A DNA stretch of 64,000 nt from Candidatus Flexifilum breve (GTDB lineage: Bacteria > Chloroflexota > Anaerolineae > Aggregatilineales > Phototrophicaceae). Positions 20,357-28,651 of this stretch are shown piece after piece (position 1 is the first letter of the stretch; every line of letters begins with the position of its first letter). Below the pieces are notes generated by a model. The model searched no databases. It saw only the letters and a list, made by a program, of their open reading frames with translations, and was not told the origin of the DNA. The position numbers and the translations under genes were made by a program. The stretch is from assembly GCA_016717205.1 (NCBI GenBank), contig JADKGC010000004.1, positions 600,730 through 664,729 on the forward strand, written 5' to 3'.

Positions 20357-21238
20357 ATGGCGATTTTCGTTGACGAAAACACCAAAGTTGTCGTCGTCGG
20401 TTTGACCGGCACGCAGGGCAGCTATTACGGTCTGCTCAACCGCTCGTACGGCACGCAGGTCGTCGCGGGCGTCAACCCGAAGAAGGTCGGCACGGACGTG
20501 CAAGGCATCCCGATTCGCGCGAGCGTCGCGGATGCGGTCGCGCAGGACGGGGCAAATGCCGCGTTCATCATCGTTCCGGCCTCGGTCGCGGGAGATGCGA
20601 TCCTCGAAGCGGCGGCGGGCGGCGTGCCGTTCATCGTGTGCGTGACCGAACACATCACCATGCACCGGCAGGCCGAAGTCTTCAACACGCTGAAGCGCGA
20701 TTATCCGAACACGCGCCTGCTAGGGCCGAACTGCTCCGGCATTCTGAGCGCAGGCAAGTGCAACATCGGCTTCACGCCGACTAACGTCGCCATGCCCGGT
20801 TCGGTCGGCATCGTCAGCCGCTCCGGGACGCTGGCCTACCAGTCGATCTTCGAACTCACGCAGAAGGGCATCGGCCAGACGACGTGCGTCGGCATCGGCG
20901 GCGATCCGGTACCCGGCACCAGCTTCATCGACTGCTTGCGCGCCTTCCAGGCTGATCCCGAAACCAAGGGCATCATCATGATTGGCGAGATCGGCGGGTC
21001 GCAGGAAGAAGAAGCCGCCGAATTCATCAAGAGCAACGTGACCAAGCCGGTCGTCGCCTATATCGCGGGTGTGACCGCGCCGCCCGGACGCAAGATGGGG
21101 CACGCAGGCGCGATCATCAGCGGCTCGAAGGGCACGGCGAAGGCCAAGATGGAAGCCTTGAGCGCGGTCGGCGTGCGCGTGGCGCAGAACCCGACGCAGC
21201 TCGGCGATCTCATGGCGGAAGCGTTGGCGAGCGTTTAG
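20357..21238 (+). CDS. sucD: Succinyl-CoA synthetase alpha subunit
   Basis: The CoA-binding and phosphohistidine subunit partnering SucC. In 293 residues it shows the CoA-binding N-terminus VVVVGLTGTQGSYYG, LLGPNCSGILSAGKCNIGF, GIVSRSGTLAYQS, GGDPVPGT, GEIGGSQEEEAAEF and the phosphorylated histidine in KMGHAGAIISGSKGTAKAK. Length is normal. It is co-transcribed with sucC and followed by a strong terminator at 21268. Confidence 0.97.
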   Translation: MAIFVDENTKVVVVGLTGTQGSYYGLLNRSYGTQVVAGVNPKKVGTDVQGIPIRASVADAVAQDGANAAFIIVPASVAGDAILEAAAGGVPFIVCVTEHITMHRQAEVFNTLKRDYPNTRLLGPNCSGILSAGKCNIGFTPTNVAMPGSVGIVSRSGTLAYQSIFELTQKGIGQTTCVGIGGDPVPGTSFIDCLRAFQADPETKGIIMIGEIGGSQEEEAAEFIKSNVTKPVVAYIAGVTAPPGRKMGHAGAIISGSKGTAKAKMEALSAVGVRVAQNPTQLGDLMAEALASV

Positions 21239-21267
21239 TTTTCGGTTGTCAGTTGACCGTTCACAGT

Positions 21268-21301
21268 CAGGGCGCGACACGTTCGCGCCCTGTTTGTTTT
21301 T
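21268..21301 (+). terminator. Rho-independent terminator of sucCD
   Basis: CAGGGCGCGA pairs with TCGCGCCCTG (21283-21292) across a CACGT loop and is followed by TTTGTTTTT. Confidence 0.9.
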
Positions 21302-21316
21302 CTGCGTAGCCAAATA

Positions 21317-21438
21317 GGTTCTCGAATCAAACCCAACCAGCGGTTTGCAGTTGTAGGGGCAGACCGATGTGTCTGCCCGGTTTCGGGCGCACACACAGGT
21401 GCGCCCCTACGGTTGTTCGTGAATTTGATTCGATAACC
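21317..21438. repeat. 122-bp composite palindromic element (MITE-like), contains GTAGGGGC repeats
   Basis: The ends are 15-base inverted repeats: GGTTCTCGAATCAAA (21317-21331) and TTTGATTCGATAACC (21424-21438), with one mismatch. Inside are GTAGGGGCAGAC-TGTCTGCCC and GGGCGCAC-GTGCGCCCCTAC palindromes of the family also seen at 1-20 and 883-905. It encodes nothing. Confidence 0.65.
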
Positions 21439-21454
21439 GACTTTTCAAACGAAA

Positions 21455-21476
21455 AGGACGAACACTGGTTCGTCCT
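21455..21476. terminator. Strong hairpin between sucD and the M1 peptidase gene
   Basis: AGGACGAAC-ACTG-GTTCGTCCT, a perfect 9-bp stem, followed by CTGCTTTTA on the plus strand. It may act as a second terminator for sucCD or for the convergent peptidase gene. An ACTGTGAACTGTC-type repeat follows at 21488-21520. Confidence 0.45.
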
Positions 21477-21517
21477 CTGCTTTTACTGTGAACTGTCTAC
21501 TGTAAACTGTGAACTAC

Positions 21518-22966
21518 TTACTCCGGCAGTTCCGGCGTTTCCGGCGCGTACAGCCATGCGTCGAACAGCTCGCCGAGATTCTGTCCGCTGATCTCCTCGG
21601 CCACGGCCACAAAATCCTGCGTAGTCGCATTGCCGTACTTGAAGCGGTCATAGTACGTCTGCAAAATCTCGAAGAACGCTTCGTCGCCGACCGTCAGGCG
21701 CAGCGCGTGCAGCGTCATGGCGCCGCGCACATACACGCCGCCGTTGAAGAGATCATTTTCGCTCGGTTTACCGGGAGCGGCGATGCGCGCCAATTCGTCG
21801 CTGATGGCTGCTTCCGTCATGCCCTGCTGGCGGAAGTAATCACCGCTCAGGTAGCCCATGATGTTGCTGGCGATCTGCTCCATAGCCCGCGGCCCCTCGG
21901 TGTGTTCAAACCACAGCCACGAGGCGTAGGTCGCGAAGCCTTCATTCAGCCAGATATCTTTCCAGCTCGCGGGGGAGACTGAATCGCCGAACCACTGATG
22001 CGCGAGTTCGTGCGCGATCACTTCTTCGGCATCCTGCGGACTCCCATCCGCGACGTATACGCCGAACAGCGACATGGTCTGCGTTTCCAGCGCAAAGCCG
22101 ATCTCCGCGCGAGTAAGCACCGCTCCATACTGATCGAACGGGTACTCGCCAAAAATCTCGCTGAAGTACGCGACCATCTCGTCCTGGGTTGCGAAGACAC
22201 GCGTTGCGTTGTCAGCGACGCTGGCGGGGAAGTAATTGCGGATGCTCACGCCGTTGTCTTCGTACGCGTTCACCTCAAAGTGATCGATATTGACCGTTGC
22301 CAGATAGCTGGCCATCGGCTGTGCCATCTCCCATGTGTAGGTGATCTGGTCGCCGTCGGTGACCATGGCTTGCAGCACGCCGTTCGCCGCGACGACGTAG
22401 GGCGCGGGGACAGTGATGATGTAGGTATAGGTCGCTTTGTCGGCGGGGTGGTCGTTGACCGGATACCACGTCGCCGAGCCGTTGGTCTCGCTTGCGGTAT
22501 AGACGAAGTCGCGCTCAAAGTTCCAGCCGATGCCTACGCCGCCGAGCGACGCCTCGCGAATCGGGTTCGGCTCGCCGCCATATTCGATCACGGCGGTGAA
22601 GGTATCTCCTTCGGCGATCGCGGTGGGCAGGGTGATGTTCAATTCGCGCGCGTCACGCTCAAAGGTCGCGGCTTCGCCGTTGATGGTGATGCTGCTGACC
22701 TCCAGCCGATAGAGATCAAGGTTGAAGGCGCTCAGATCCTGCAGCGCGGTGATGTCGAGCGTAGCCGTTGCGTCGATCCGTTCTGCTTCCATGTCGACAT
22801 CGACGTCCAGTGTATAATGCTGCACGTCATAGCCACCGCCTCCGAGCAGGGGATAGAACGGGTCGCCGATCCCGTCCGCGCCCGGCGTACCAACCACATC
22901 CTGTGCTGCCGCCGCTCCTAGATTGAGCGCCAGCACGACGATTAGAATCCACCACAGTTTTCGCAT
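21518..22966 (-). CDS. Secreted M1-family zinc aminopeptidase-like protein
   Basis: An exported gluzincin peptidase. The start at 22966 gives MRKLWWILIVVLALNLGAAAAQD, a clean signal peptide, with GAGGA a few bases upstream; an upstream in-frame region adds 33 residues that would spoil it. The 482-residue product has the M1 N-terminal beta domain, the substrate loop ALETQT (a variant of GAMEN), the zinc motif HELAHQWFGDSV and NEGFATYASWLWFEH with the third ligand. It lacks the long C-terminal helical domain of full M1 enzymes, so it is a short M1 form. Confidence 0.9.
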   Translation of the reverse strand: MRKLWWILIVVLALNLGAAAAQDVVGTPGADGIGDPFYPLLGGGGYDVQHYTLDVDVDMEAERIDATATLDITALQDLSAFNLDLYRLEVSSITINGEAATFERDARELNITLPTAIAEGDTFTAVIEYGGEPNPIREASLGGVGIGWNFERDFVYTASETNGSATWYPVNDHPADKATYTYIITVPAPYVVAANGVLQAMVTDGDQITYTWEMAQPMASYLATVNIDHFEVNAYEDNGVSIRNYFPASVADNATRVFATQDEMVAYFSEIFGEYPFDQYGAVLTRAEIGFALETQTMSLFGVYVADGSPQDAEEVIAHELAHQWFGDSVSPASWKDIWLNEGFATYASWLWFEHTEGPRAMEQIASNIMGYLSGDYFRQQGMTEAAISDELARIAAPGKPSENDLFNGGVYVRGAMTLHALRLTVGDEAFFEILQTYYDRFKYGNATTQDFVAVAEEISGQNLGELFDAWLYAPETPELPE

Positions 22967-23030
22967 ATCGTCCTCTTCGGTAAAGTTGGCTTTCATGAAT
23001 GCTGTACGATTGAGCCACCGTTTCGTTGCA

Positions 23031-23984
23031 CTAGCGCACCAGCGTGAGCGCGATAAAGGCGGCATAGGCGAGCAGGAACACGGGCGCGGCTCGGCGGGTC
23101 AAGGTGCGTCCGCGCACGAACAGCAGCAGCAGACCGGCAAACACGACCATCACTGGCAGGTCAAAGGTCTGCACCGGGCGCGGCACGCTGATCGGTTGAA
23201 TGAGCGCAACCACGCCGACAATCACGAGCAGGTTCGAAATATTGGAACCCAATACGTTGCCAAGCACAATATCGTCCTCGCGCCGGAGTGACGCCAGCAC
23301 GCAGATGGTGAGTTCTGGCAGCGACGTGCCAATGGCGACCATCGTGATGCCGATCACTAAATCACTTACTCCGAAGGCGCGCGCAATGTTCACCGAACTA
23401 TCGACGAGGAACTGCGCGCCGACGATGAGCACGAGCAGCCCGCCGATCACACGCGCCGCCTCCCAAACGAGCGGTGCGCGCTTGGTGAGGCGCTCTTCCT
23501 GCTCGTAGACGGTCAGATCTGGTTCGATCTCCGCGCGTTCGCGAATGGCCTGCCGGTAGATCAACGTCGAGAAGGCGGCGAAGCTGAGCACGAGAATCAG
23601 ACCGTCCACGCGCCCCAACTCACCGTCGAGCGCCATGAGCAGCACGAGGACGGAGAAGCCGATGACGAACGGGATCTCGCGCCGGAAGATGCTCCAATCC
23701 AGCTTGATCGGCGTGATCAAGGCGCTGATGGCGAGGATCACGCCAATATTCGCGATGTTCGAGCCGATCACATTGCCGAGCGCGATATCGCTGGAGGCGG
23801 TGGTCGCGGCGCGCAGTGAGACAAGGAGTTCGGGCGCGGATGTGCCCAACGCGACGACGGTCAGCCCGATGATCAGCGTGGACACGCCCAGCGCGGTTGC
23901 TACCCGCGCCGCCCCTTTGATGAACTGATTGCCGCCCACGACGAGAGCAGCCAGACCCAGAATGAACAGGACAACATCACTCAT
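23031..23984 (-). CDS. Calcium/sodium antiporter (CaCA family, YrbG-like)
   Basis: An inner-membrane cation/Ca2+ exchanger of 317 residues. Two inverted alpha-repeats are plain: TVVALGTSAPELLVSLRAA with LGNVIGSNIANIGVILA in the first half, and TMVAIGTSLPELTICVLASLRRE with LGNVLGSNISNLLVIVG in the second. The GTSxPE and GNxxGSNI motifs supply the ion-binding acidic and polar residues. About ten helices. Its stop lies 64 bp upstream of the M1 peptidase start on the same strand. Confidence 0.93.
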   Translation of the reverse strand: MSDVVLFILGLAALVVGGNQFIKGAARVATALGVSTLIIGLTVVALGTSAPELLVSLRAATTASSDIALGNVIGSNIANIGVILAISALITPIKLDWSIFRREIPFVIGFSVLVLLMALDGELGRVDGLILVLSFAAFSTLIYRQAIRERAEIEPDLTVYEQEERLTKRAPLVWEAARVIGGLLVLIVGAQFLVDSSVNIARAFGVSDLVIGITMVAIGTSLPELTICVLASLRREDDIVLGNVLGSNISNLLVIVGVVALIQPISVPRPVQTFDLPVMVVFAGLLLLFVRGRTLTRRAAPVFLLAYAAFIALTLVR

Positions 23985-24140
23985 CGTTATTTCCTATAGG
24001 TAACAGTAAGTCGGAATAGCTCATTATAGGAAAATTACAATCTGCGTTGAGTGTCAGTTGTCGGGATGGTCGTGAATTTACGTTCTTCAGATTTCACAAT
24101 TGTGGTCGCAATTGACATTTTGATTTGTCAGAACTTTGTA

Positions 24141-24146
24141 TATAAT
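24141..24146 (+). promoter_or_regulatory. Candidate -10 box of the ABC-2 exporter operon
   Basis: TATAAT, preceded by TGTA (near an extended -10). TTGACA at 24112-24117 is 23 bp upstream, too far for a standard -35, so the element probably acts with the extended region or with a regulator. Confidence 0.4.
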
Positions 24147-24197
24147 TTGAATGGTGCTTTTACGGCTCAAGAAAGTTCATGAAAGGCTCAGATACAG

Positions 24198-25223
24198 TTG
24201 AGTACTTCACTGGCGATTGAAACCAAAGATGTCCGGCGCATCTACAAGATTCGTGGGCCGAAGAAAAAAGGCGACCAAACGACCCGGGTCGCGCTGGATG
24301 GCGTCGACTTACAGGTCGAACGCGGCGAACTGTTCGGTTTGCTCGGCCCGAACGGCGCGGGCAAGACCACGCTGATCAAGATTCTGGCGACGCTGCTGCT
24401 GCCGAGCAGCGGCATGGCGCGCATCGAAGGCTATGACGTGGTGCGCGACACCGACGAAGTCAAGCGGCGCATCAGCATGGTGAGCGGCGGGGAGACCAGC
24501 GGCTATGGTTTGCTGACCGTCGAAGAAAGCTTATGGATGTTCGCGCGCTTCTACGGCTTGGAGAACAAGGTCGCCCGTGACCGGATCGCGGCGCTGGCGC
24601 AGATTATGGGGCTGGAAGATCGTATGCGCGCCAAAGTCTCTGACCTGTCAACCGGGCTGCGCCAGAAGATGAACTTCATCCGTGGCTTCGTGACCGATCC
24701 GAATGTGGTGTTTCTCGACGAGCCGACGCTCGGGCTCGACGTGCAGGCAGCGCGTGACGTGCGCGGCTTTGTCAGCCAGTGGATGCAGGACCATCCGGAT
24801 CGCACGCTGCTGCTGACCACGCACTACATGGCGGAAGCTGACGAGATGTGTGACCGCCTGGCGATCATTGACGGCGGCAAACTGCTGGTGTGTGATACGC
24901 CCGCCAACCTCAAGAAGTCGCTGCAGACCGAGGCTGTGTTCAATCTCAAAGTGGCACCGCTCGGCGCAAAGCCGAAAGACGGCGATCTGTTGGAAGCCGT
25001 GCCGGGCGTGAGCCGCGTCAACGTCGCCGATGTGAACGGCCACACCGAACTGGCGCTCACGCTGCGCGGCGAAGACGCGCTGCCGCAGGTACTCGCTTAC
25101 CTCACACGGCGCGGTTCCAGCCTGATTGCGCTGGAGAAGCGCGAACCGACGCTCGAAGATGTGTTCATCAAGGTGACCGGGCGGCGGCTGGATCAGGCTG
25201 CCGACGAGAAAGAGGCAGAATGA
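24198..25223 (+). CDS. ABC-2 type exporter, ATP-binding subunit (DrrA-like)
   Basis: The ATPase of a drug, lipid or polysaccharide exporter. 341 residues: Walker A LLGPNGAGKTTLIKIL, signature DLSTGLRQKMNFIRGF (a variant of LSGGQ), Walker B VVFLDEPTLGLD and H-loop LTTHYMAEADEMCDR, then a C-terminal extension typical of DrrA/NodI ATPases (LEDVFIKVTGRRL). The start is TTG at 24198. Its stop overlaps the next gene's ATG, so it is translationally coupled to the two permeases. Confidence 0.92.
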   Translation: MSTSLAIETKDVRRIYKIRGPKKKGDQTTRVALDGVDLQVERGELFGLLGPNGAGKTTLIKILATLLLPSSGMARIEGYDVVRDTDEVKRRISMVSGGETSGYGLLTVEESLWMFARFYGLENKVARDRIAALAQIMGLEDRMRAKVSDLSTGLRQKMNFIRGFVTDPNVVFLDEPTLGLDVQAARDVRGFVSQWMQDHPDRTLLLTTHYMAEADEMCDRLAIIDGGKLLVCDTPANLKKSLQTEAVFNLKVAPLGAKPKDGDLLEAVPGVSRVNVADVNGHTELALTLRGEDALPQVLAYLTRRGSSLIALEKREPTLEDVFIKVTGRRLDQAADEKEAE

Positions 25224-26089
25224 TGGCGGCGGTCGAGAACAACGTCATTCGCAGTCAGGAACGGGTCAAGAAATTGCAGGGCGTCGCCCTCTTTTGGGCG
25301 GTGGTCTGGGCGCGTGCCTATCCGCGCATCATTGGCGCGCTGCGCCAGAAGAGCTGGCTGTTTTTCGAAACCGTGTTTCCGCTGCTCGGAGTCATCGGTT
25401 ACATCTACGTTTATCGCGCCGTGAATGCCCCGCAGGAATATATCGGTTTTGTGGTGCTCGGCGGCGCGATGACCGCGTTCTGGCTCAACGTGCTGTGGTC
25501 AATGGCGAGCCAGCTTTATTGGGATAAAGAGGACGGCAACCTCGAGATCTATGTGTTGTGTCCCGCGCCGATGATGGCGATCCTCGTCGGCATGGCGATT
25601 GGCGGTATGATTATGTCGGCGACCCGCGCGGTGGTGATCATTGTCGTGTGTTCGCTGGCTTTTGGCGTGGTCTACAGTGTGGGGAGCATCCCCACGCTGA
25701 TCGCCGTGTTTCTACTCACGATGATCGCGCTCTATGGCATGGGCATGATGTTCGCTTCGGTCTTTCTGGCGTCGGGGCGTGAAGCGTGGCACATCGCCAA
25801 TTTGCTCCAAGAGCCGATCTATCTGGTCTCCGGGTTTTACTTTCCCGTGCGGGCGTTGGGGACATTTGTTGCCGCCGCCGCGTCGCTGGTTCCGCTGACA
25901 ATGGGGATGGACGGGATGCGTCAGCTCCTGTTCCCGTCCAATCAAGCCACCGGGCTGATGCCCGTCGAACTGGAAGTTGTGCTGCTCATCCTGCTGAGCG
26001 TGTTGTTCATCGGCGGGGCGTATTTTGCGCTGCGTAAACTGGAACAGATCGGGCGGCGTGAAGGCCGCTTGATTGAGCGGAGACGGTAA
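25220..26089 (+). CDS. ABC-2 type exporter permease 1
   Basis: A 289-residue permease with six predicted helices after a charged N-terminal stretch (about residues 1-40). It overlaps the ATPase gene by 4 bp. The segment LLQEPIYLVSGFYFPVRALG resembles the ABC-2 signature region. It probably forms a heterodimer with the following permease (26128-27009), which would complete the exporter with the DrrA-like ATPase. Confidence 0.88.
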   Translation: MMAAVENNVIRSQERVKKLQGVALFWAVVWARAYPRIIGALRQKSWLFFETVFPLLGVIGYIYVYRAVNAPQEYIGFVVLGGAMTAFWLNVLWSMASQLYWDKEDGNLEIYVLCPAPMMAILVGMAIGGMIMSATRAVVIIVVCSLAFGVVYSVGSIPTLIAVFLLTMIALYGMGMMFASVFLASGREAWHIANLLQEPIYLVSGFYFPVRALGTFVAAAASLVPLTMGMDGMRQLLFPSNQATGLMPVELEVVLLILLSVLFIGGAYFALRKLEQIGRREGRLIERRR

Positions 26090-26127
26090 GGACAGCGGCG
26101 GCGTCCGCTGTAGGGGGAATGTAGGGT

Positions 26128-27009
26128 ATGGCACTTGTGCAGCGTTTATCTAATCTTCCGGCGGTGACCCAGAGTCCGACACTGCGCGCGTTCGTGACGG
26201 CGGCGTGGCTCGGGTGGCAGATCGAATCAAACTGGGCGCGACCGTTCCTGTTTGCGGTGTATGCAATTGCGCGTCCGATTTCCAGTGTGCTGATCCTCGT
26301 GGTCATGTACAGCGTGATCACCAATGGTGCGACGGGCGAACCGATCTTCGCCTTCATCTACTTTGGCAATGCGTTGTATATCCTCGTCAACAGTGTGGTG
26401 ACGGGCGTCAGTTGGGCGGTGATCGAAGACCGCGAACATTACCGGGTCGCCAAGCAGATCTACACCGCGCCGATGAACACCTATGCTTACCTGCTGGGGC
26501 GCGGGGTGGCGCGGCTGATCATCGGGTCGGTCTCGGTCTTGATCACACTTGTGTTCGGGGTGATCGCATTCCGCATTCCGCTGGATATCAACGTGCTGCT
26601 GCTGGTCACGGCGACCATCCTCGGCTTGGCGTCGCTCTCGGCGCTCGGCGTGATCCTCGGCGCGGTCACCATGCAGACTGCGCGCTTGCAGACCGATCTC
26701 GGCTCGCTGGTGTCCGGTGGCTTGTATCTGTTCACGGGCGCGATCTTTCCGCTCGACGTGCTGCCCGCGTGGCTGCAGCCCGTGGGTTACCTGTTCCCGG
26801 TGACTTACTGGCTGGAGGTCACCCGGCGCGCGCTGCTCGGTGTGAACTCGGCGCGTTTCCCAACCTTCGCCAGCTTCAGCGACTGGGGCTTGATCGGCGT
26901 GCTGGCGGTCATGACCGCGCTCTTGTGGCTGATCTCCGGGTGGGTGTACCGCACGTCGCTGCGCCGTTCGAAAGAAGAGGGCCTGCTGGACATCGAGACG
27001 AATTTCTGA
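26128..27009 (+). CDS. ABC-2 type exporter permease 2
   Basis: A 293-residue, six-helix permease starting 38 bp after permease 1. It carries the ABC-2 signature region SGGLYLFTGAIFPLDVLPAWLQPVGYLFPVTYW in part (about residues 194-226). Two different permeases plus one ATPase is a common arrangement for ABC-2 exporters. The cargo is not evident. It ends the operon; a repeat-rich gap follows. Confidence 0.9.
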   Translation: MALVQRLSNLPAVTQSPTLRAFVTAAWLGWQIESNWARPFLFAVYAIARPISSVLILVVMYSVITNGATGEPIFAFIYFGNALYILVNSVVTGVSWAVIEDREHYRVAKQIYTAPMNTYAYLLGRGVARLIIGSVSVLITLVFGVIAFRIPLDINVLLLVTATILGLASLSALGVILGAVTMQTARLQTDLGSLVSGGLYLFTGAIFPLDVLPAWLQPVGYLFPVTYWLEVTRRALLGVNSARFPTFASFSDWGLIGVLAVMTALLWLISGWVYRTSLRRSKEEGLLDIETNF

Positions 27010-27120
27010 GCCGTTGCATGTGCGTGAATATCTTGTAAGGACGCGATTTAGAGGGTGTCTATAAGGTTATCACCTGTAGGGACAAGGCATGAGGCTATTT
27101 CACAATTGGTGAAAATGCTC

Positions 27121-27246
27121 AACCTCACCCTGCTTGCTCCGCAAGCCGTCCCTCTCCGTAGGGCGAGGGGCAAGGGCAAGGCGGGTTGGAGGTGTCCCTC
27201 TCCCTACGGAGAGGGGCGGTTGAGCGCAGCGAAACGGGGTGAGGTT
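27121..27246. repeat. AACCTCACCC-type dispersed inverted repeat
   Basis: Starts AACCTCACCC and ends GGGGTGAGGTT, with internal CCCTCTCCGTAGGG and CCCTCTCCCTACGGAGAGGGG palindromes. It is flanked by a second inverted pair, GGGACAAGGCATGAGG (27079 on) and CATGCCTCGTCC (from about 27281). Related copies: 17811-17870 and 49985-50066. The 27010-27540 gap holds only this repeat and the element at 27325-27448; I see no gene in it. Confidence 0.7.
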
Positions 27247-27324
27247 AGACAAAGTGCCGCTTCTGAAATGACTTCATGCCTCGTCCTAATTTCTAGAGCA
27301 GGATATAGAGGACAAGGCATGAGC

Positions 27325-27448
27325 GTGTTGAAAAAGGTCAGATCCGACCCCACCCCCAAGGAGGGGAGCCAACAGGCCGGGCCGGGGCGCGGGGGGGGGG
27401 GCGGGGGGGCGGGGACGAAGGAAAGGCTTTAAGGGAGCTTTTAACACC
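27325..27448. mobile_element. Second copy of the inverted-repeat element with G-rich interior
   Basis: The left end GTGTTGAAAAAGG and right end CTTTTAACACC are inverted repeats. The right-end block AAGGCTTTAAGGGAGCTTTT is the reverse complement of the left end of the hsp20 insert (640-664), apart from short indels. The middle contains a run of G similar to the poly-G in that insert. Target duplication is not clear. No coding capacity. Confidence 0.6.
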
Positions 27449-27540
27449 TTCAGCCTTGCCTACAAACCTCTCTCATCCAGATAGAGGCGCTTGTTAAACC
27501 CGCTTTATCGCGCGCGTACATAGATTAGCGGAGTGTACCC

Positions 27541-28356
27541 TCACGCCGCGCGCAGCACCGCGACCAGATTGACCTCTGGCTCAAACCCCGGCACCGCGAT
27601 CAATTGGTACCCGTGATCCTGCACGAACTCCATCGTGAAGCGCCGGGCGTGTTCGCCATGCACGCCGATCAGCAGATGCGCTGGCTTGTGACTGCCGCTG
27701 AGCAGCAGCTCACCCCCCGGCAGCGCGAAAATCTCCGCGCCTTCGATGTCCATTTTGAGAATGTGCGGTGCCGGATACTGCTCGCTCAACGTATCGATGG
27801 TTGTGGTGGGGACTTCCAGCGGGGCGGCGGTGCCTTTTTCGCCTCCGATGCCCGCGATGGCACTGGTGCGCGAGTCGAGATCGCTGCGCATGAACGTCAC
27901 CGCGCCGACCGTATCGGCGACTGCTTCGGGCAGCACCGTGATATTTGGCAGCTCATTCAACGCGATCTGCTCGTGCATGATGGCGGCGATTTCGGGATCG
28001 GGTTCGACGGCGACGACGCTGCCCTGCGGCCCGACGATGCGCGCCGCGGTGATCGCATGATAACCCGCATGGGCGCCCAGATCCCAGTACGTATCGTTGG
28101 GGCGCAAATGCCGCTGTAGATAGTGGGTGAGCTGGGGTTCATAGAGGCCGATGTGATACCAGTAGGGGAGGCGGTTGTAACGTTTCCAGCGCAGCCCACT
28201 GACTGGGCCGTGGCTCACCGTGTAGATTTTTCCTTCGCCAGTGCGGGAAGTGATGAACTTATAGAGGCGAAACGCCCCCGGGATTTTTTCGATGGTGGAC
28301 TTGAGCTTCCAAAAGGGTTGAGCATAGGGTCGTTCGTGTTTGTGTTGCTCCGACAT
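27541..28356 (-). CDS. FkbM-family SAM-dependent methyltransferase
   Basis: A cytoplasmic O-methyltransferase of the FkbM type, often acting on sugars or polyketides. In 271 residues the SAM-binding motif I is WDLGAHAGYHAITAARIVG, motif II is VVAVEPDPEIAAIM, and the FkbM C-terminal block ILKMDIEGAEIFALPGGE is present. The N-terminal 60 residues are family-variable. It stands alone, with a repeat-rich gap downstream. The 295-bp gap upstream (28357-28651) shows nothing recognisable. The substrate is unknown. Confidence 0.9.
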   Translation of the reverse strand: MSEQHKHERPYAQPFWKLKSTIEKIPGAFRLYKFITSRTGEGKIYTVSHGPVSGLRWKRYNRLPYWYHIGLYEPQLTHYLQRHLRPNDTYWDLGAHAGYHAITAARIVGPQGSVVAVEPDPEIAAIMHEQIALNELPNITVLPEAVADTVGAVTFMRSDLDSRTSAIAGIGGEKGTAAPLEVPTTTIDTLSEQYPAPHILKMDIEGAEIFALPGGELLLSGSHKPAHLLIGVHGEHARRFTMEFVQDHGYQLIAVPGFEPEVNLVAVLRAA

Positions 28357-28651
28357 CGGTACTCCGTAAACTCATTGACAAGATGCCCGTTAGGGTGCGT
28401 CGATCACCTTGCACTGACCTTACACGCTGGGTCGTAGGCGCAGGAAATCGCCACCGATGGGGGCTGCTCGGGCGGCGCTGCGACCGAAGACCCCCCAATT
28501 TGTTGGGTATCGACCGCCAACGTTAGCCAGTCGAATGCTTGTTCTGGCAAAAGTAGTGATAATTACGCTGATGAACTTGTGATTTATTGCTAGCTAAGCT
28601 GCGGTGAATTTGGTACAGTAGGCGCTCTTCAACCTTCGGAGATTTGGAACC

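Noticed and set aside
28357..28651. Possible riboswitch or small RNA before ppc
   Set aside because: No known aptamer core, terminator or paired structure could be recognised by eye.
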